A stretch of DNA of 8,642 nucleotides from Hydrogenophaga sp. (GTDB lineage Bacteria > Pseudomonadota > Gammaproteobacteria > Burkholderiales > Burkholderiaceae_C). The notes under the pieces are model-generated. The model was not told the DNA's origin. It worked only from the letters and a program-made list of their open reading frames with translations, and did no database searches. The translations under genes and the position numbers were made by a program. Within the stretch, counting starts at the first letter, position 1, and every line of letters starts with the position of its first letter. The DNA lies in assembly GCA_018335615.1 (NCBI GenBank), contig JAGXRS010000354.1:1-8642 (forward strand), in the 5' to 3' direction. This document shows positions 5,909-8,642 of the stretch, piece by piece.

Positions 5909-7891
5909 ATGAACGTATCCCACCCGCATGCCCCACCGGGCGCCCGCCTGCTACCGGCCCTCACCGTGCTCACCGCCGCGCTGGGCCTCGCCGCCTGCGG
6001 CGGCAGTTCCGACGACCCGGCGCCCCCGCCCGAGCCACCTGTGGCCTCGGCTTGCGAGGTGAATACCGGCAACGGCGGCATCGCCGTCGGCTCGGGCGTG
6101 CCGGGCGATCCCGCCCTGCCCGAACCGGCCTCGGACTACCGCAGCGGCCTGCAGCCGGTCAACGCCCGCACGCTCATGGTCGTCACGGCCAACCCGCTGG
6201 CCACCAAAGCCGGCTGCGACGTGCTCGTGGCCGGCGGCAGCGCGGCCGATGCGGCGGTGGCGGTGCAGATGGTGCTGGGTCTGGTGGAGCCGCAATCGTC
6301 CGGCATCGGCGGTGGCGCCTTTGCGGTGCACTACAACGCAGCCGACGGCACGGTGCAGACCTACGACGGGCGCGAAACCGCGCCCGCCGGGGCGACCGAA
6401 GACTACCTGCGCTGGATCAGCAGTACCGAACAGACGGCCCCCCTGCCCAGCGCGCGCACCAGCGGCCGCTCGATCGGCACACCGGGCACGGTGCGCATGC
6501 TGGAACTCTTGCATGCTGACCATGGCAAACAGGCCTGGGCCGGCCTGTTCGAGCCCGGCATCCACCATGCCACGGAAGGTTTCGCCATCAGCGGCCGAAT
6601 GGCCAACGCCATTGCAGGCGCTCGCAACAACCTGTTGCGCGATCCGGACGCTGTGGCTTACTTCCTCACCCCCGCGCTTGAACCCCGGCCACTGGGCGAA
6701 CGCATCCAGAATCCGGATTACGCCGAAACACTGCGCAGCATCGCCAGCGGTGGCTCGACCGCGTTCTACACCGGCCCGATCGCGGCCGACATCGTGGCGG
6801 AAATCAACCGCACCGAGGGCGGCCCGGCGGCTCCTGATCCCCTCACACCCGGCGCCACCACACTGGACGATCTGGCAGGCTACCAGGCCGTGCGGCGCGA
6901 CCCGGTGTGCATCAACTACCGCATGCACAAAGTCTGCGGCATGGGTCCACCATCGTCCGGCGGCATCGCCGTCGCACAGGCGCTGGGCATTCTGGAAAAC
7001 TTCGACATGAGCGCGCACGGGCCCACCAGCCTGGACGCCAACGGCGGAAAACCCAGCGTCATGGGCGTGCACCTGGTGAGCGAAGCCGAGCGCCTGGCCT
7101 ATGCGGACCGCAACCGCTATGTGGCGGACACGGACTTTGTGTCGCTGCCCGGCACGGGTGGCGTGTCGTCCATGCTCAGCAAGGCCTACCTGAGCGAGCG
7201 CGCCAGCCTCATCAGCATGACCACCAGCATGGGGACCGCCCAGCCCGGCACCTTCAGCGGCGCGCTACCGATGGGCAGCAGCACAACGGAAGGCCGGGGC
7301 ACATCGCATGTGTCCATCGTGGACGCGCAGGGCAACGCGGTGGCCCTCACCACCACCATTGAAGGCGGCATGGGTTCTTACCGGTTTGTGCGCGGCTTCC
7401 TGCTGAACAACGAGCTGACCGACTTCAGCACGGCGCCAGCGGACGCGACCGGACCCATTGCCAACCGGGTGGAAGGGGGCAAGCGCCCGCGCAGCTCGAT
7501 GGCGCCCACGGTGGTGATGCGGCTGAACAACGACGGAACCACAGGGCCACTCGCCCTGGTGACCGGTTCGCCGGGCGGCGCGGCCATCATCCAGTACGTG
7601 GTGAAAACGCTGGTGGCGGCGCTGGACTGGGGCCTGGATGCACAACAGGCCACCTCCATGGTGAACTTCGGTTCGTCCAATTCACCCACCACCACCGTGG
7701 GTGGCGAACACCCGGCCATCAGCGACGCGACCGATCCCCTGGTCACGGGCTTGCAGGCCCTCGGCCACACCGTGTCCGTCAGCGGCCAGGGCAGCGGCGT
7801 GTCGACCATCCGGCGCCTGCCCGAGAACGCCAGCTACCGTTGGCAAGGCGGCGCCGATCCCCGGCGCGAAGGCTTGGTGCTCGGCGACTGA
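5909..7891 (+). CDS. ggt: Gamma-glutamyltransferase (glutathione hydrolase), predicted lipoprotein
   Basis: A 660-residue Ntn-hydrolase that cleaves or transfers gamma-glutamyl groups, for example from glutathione. A lipoprotein signal with lipobox LAAC (Cys30, followed by Gly) and a proline-rich linker (about 37-44) predict an outer-membrane-anchored periplasmic enzyme. The large-subunit region has VVTANPLATKAGCDVLVAGG (91-110), EPQSSGIGGGAF (127-138) and DGRETAP (153-159), where Arg155 is the expected gamma-glutamyl carboxylate ligand. Autocleavage is expected before Thr465 in GRGTSHVS, followed by TTTIEGG (481-487), LLNNELTDF (498-506), KRPRSSM (525-531) and the oxyanion GSPGGA (553-558). 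The stretch between DF and KRP is shorter than in E. coli, and Glu485 replaces the E. coli Asn, as in the lid-less Bacillus subtilis enzyme. The start is the ATG at 5909, with AGGAG seven bases upstream (5897-5901). Likely co-transcribed with chaB. Acylase-type relatives of the family cannot be excluded. Confidence 0.92.
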   Translation: MNVSHPHAPPGARLLPALTVLTAALGLAACGGSSDDPAPPPEPPVASACEVNTGNGGIAVGSGVPGDPALPEPASDYRSGLQPVNARTLMVVTANPLATKAGCDVLVAGGSAADAAVAVQMVLGLVEPQSSGIGGGAFAVHYNAADGTVQTYDGRETAPAGATEDYLRWISSTEQTAPLPSARTSGRSIGTPGTVRMLELLHADHGKQAWAGLFEPGIHHATEGFAISGRMANAIAGARNNLLRDPDAVAYFLTPALEPRPLGERIQNPDYAETLRSIASGGSTAFYTGPIAADIVAEINRTEGGPAAPDPLTPGATTLDDLAGYQAVRRDPVCINYRMHKVCGMGPPSSGGIAVAQALGILENFDMSAHGPTSLDANGGKPSVMGVHLVSEAERLAYADRNRYVADTDFVSLPGTGGVSSMLSKAYLSERASLISMTTSMGTAQPGTFSGALPMGSSTTEGRGTSHVSIVDAQGNAVALTTTIEGGMGSYRFVRGFLLNNELTDFSTAPADATGPIANRVEGGKRPRSSMAPTVVMRLNNDGTTGPLALVTGSPGGAAIIQYVVKTLVAALDWGLDAQQATSMVNFGSSNSPTTTVGGEHPAISDATDPLVTGLQALGHTVSVSGQGSGVSTIRRLPENASYRWQGGADPRREGLVLGD

Positions 7892-7909
7892 AGGTCCCCG
7901 CCCCTCGTG

Positions 7910-7948
7910 AAAAACGCCTCCGTGGGTTGATTCCACGGGGGCGTTTTT
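7910..7948. terminator. Bidirectional Rho-independent terminator
   Basis: A5-CGCCTCCGTGG pairs with CCACGGGGGCG-T5 (one G-U pair) around the loop GTTGATT at 7926-7932. With the A run on one side and the T run on the other, the structure works in both directions. It sits between the convergent gamma-glutamyltransferase and hemerythrin genes, 19 bp after the former and 41 bp from the stop of the latter. Confidence 0.92.
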
Positions 7949-7988
7949 CTGGGTCACCCGAAGGCCCGGCCCGCGCGCTGTCGTGCGA

Positions 7989-8555
7989 TCAGACCGCGAC
8001 GTAAAGCACGTACAGGCGGCTCTCTTCCAGTTCGATGCGGGCGGACAGGGCCTGCCCCATCACGGTCAGCTCGGTTTCGAACTGGCCCACGGTCTGGGCG
8101 GTGGGCGGTTGCGATATCCAGGTGTGGATGAAATCGGCCACCACCTTGGCAATGCCGTTCATGTCCTGGCGCAGCGAGCGCACATAGCCGAGTTCTTCCG
8201 GGCGATTGGCCAGGATGCGTTCAAGGTACACATAGAAGTTGAGGTTCTCGACCAGGATGTGGTTCTGGAAGCCGCGCCGGAAGGCCATCAGATCTTCGGC
8301 AATGTGCGCCGTATGCCCCATCTGCGCCGCCGCGCTCAGGCGGGCGTAAATGTCCAGCAGATCCTGGTGATCGGCCTTGAGCTTGTCCACCAGCTCGGGC
8401 CGGTAGGGCATGGAAGAGGCCCCCACCACAGGGGCCGCGGCCGCACGGCGCTTGGACACCGTACTGGGCAGGCTCGGCGCCGCAGCCCTTCCCTCCTTGG
8501 GAGGCACCTGGGTGGACCCCCTGTTGCTCTGGAAGAACTTGGAAAAAAAGGACAC
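7989..8555 (-). CDS. Hemerythrin-domain protein
   Basis: A 188-residue protein predicted to bind a di-iron centre in a four-helix bundle. Numbered from the GTG at 8555, the candidate ligands are His63 (KADHQDLL), His99 and Glu103 (QNHILVENLNFY), His144 (FIHTWI) and Glu177/Glu178 (ELEESRLY), spaced as in HHE-type hemerythrin domains. Such proteins store or sense oxygen or respond to nitric oxide or oxidative stress; which applies here is unknown. The first 50 residues are not part of the fold: a hydrophobic/basic start (VSFFSKFF) and an Ala/Pro/Ser/Arg-rich linker. Two adjacent GTG codons compete as start (8558 and 8555); AAGGGAG at 8568-8562 is three bases from the first and six from the second, so the second is preferred. 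It converges on the gamma-glutamyltransferase gene across a shared terminator and is probably monocistronic. Confidence 0.85.
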   Translation of the reverse strand: MSFFSKFFQSNRGSTQVPPKEGRAAAPSLPSTVSKRRAAAAPVVGASSMPYRPELVDKLKADHQDLLDIYARLSAAAQMGHTAHIAEDLMAFRRGFQNHILVENLNFYVYLERILANRPEELGYVRSLRQDMNGIAKVVADFIHTWISQPPTAQTVGQFETELTVMGQALSARIELEESRLYVLYVAV

Positions 8556-8606
8556 CACGTACTCCCTTGGAAAACAGAATTCAGTCGATGTATGTAATTT
8601 GTAGTC

Positions 8607-8634
8607 ACTATATACACACTACTGGCTGATCCAA
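8607..8634 (-). promoter_or_regulatory. Candidate sigma-70 promoter of the hemerythrin gene
   Basis: On the minus strand TTGGAT (8634-8629), a 16-nt spacer and TATAGT (8612-8607) form a good promoter in a distinctly AT-rich stretch. Transcription would start near 8600, giving a leader of about 45 nt. Inverted arms GTAGT (8601-8605) and ACTAC (8618-8622) flank the -10 and might be a regulator site, although five-base arms are weak evidence. Confidence 0.55.
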
Positions 8635-8642
8635 GGCTCAAA

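Noticed and set aside
1..8642. Mobile elements, CRISPR arrays, tRNA or rRNA genes, defence or biosynthetic clusters
   Set aside because: No transposase or integrase motifs, direct-repeat/spacer pattern, cloverleaf or rRNA-like stretch was seen. The gene content is ordinary chromosomal metabolism and envelope functions.

Overview
The window looks like chromosomal DNA from a high-GC betaproteobacterium, most likely Burkholderiales/Comamonadaceae (Hydrogenophaga- or Acidovorax-like). The basis is strong G/C at third codon positions, the protein style, and a mix of LacI-type gluconate control, a class A penicillin-binding protein, ChaB and a hemerythrin protein. The genus is inference. No mobile element, rRNA, tRNA or CRISPR array is visible.

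Layout. (1) 1-1649 is a gluconate module: a gluconokinase (gntK, minus strand, cut by the left edge) diverges from a LacI-family GntR-type repressor (plus strand, probable TTG start at 624). The 157-bp gap between them carries two palindromes of the form GRYAGCGCTRYC, and a third lies inside gntK. These look like the operators of the adjacent repressor. (2) 1789-2889 is a zinc-dependent medium-chain alcohol dehydrogenase related to secondary alcohol dehydrogenases. (3) 3009-5354 is a bifunctional class A penicillin-binding protein of the PBP1A type. A long GC-rich hairpin separates it from the dehydrogenase. (4) 5583-7891 holds chaB followed by a gamma-glutamyltransferase with a lipoprotein signal, same strand and 74 bp apart. 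A symmetric Rho-independent terminator (7910-7948) ends this block and probably also serves the convergent gene. (5) 7989-8555 (minus) is a hemerythrin-domain protein with an AT-rich promoter region at the right edge.

How the genes work together. gntK and gntR form one regulatory unit: the repressor presumably controls entry of gluconate as 6-phosphogluconate and its own synthesis. The remaining genes are separate housekeeping or stress functions: alcohol/ketone redox, cell wall synthesis, periplasmic glutathione or gamma-glutamyl turnover, and di-iron oxygen or stress sensing. I see no obviously new multi-gene system. The most informative signal is the set of three helically phased operator-like palindromes in the gluconate module.
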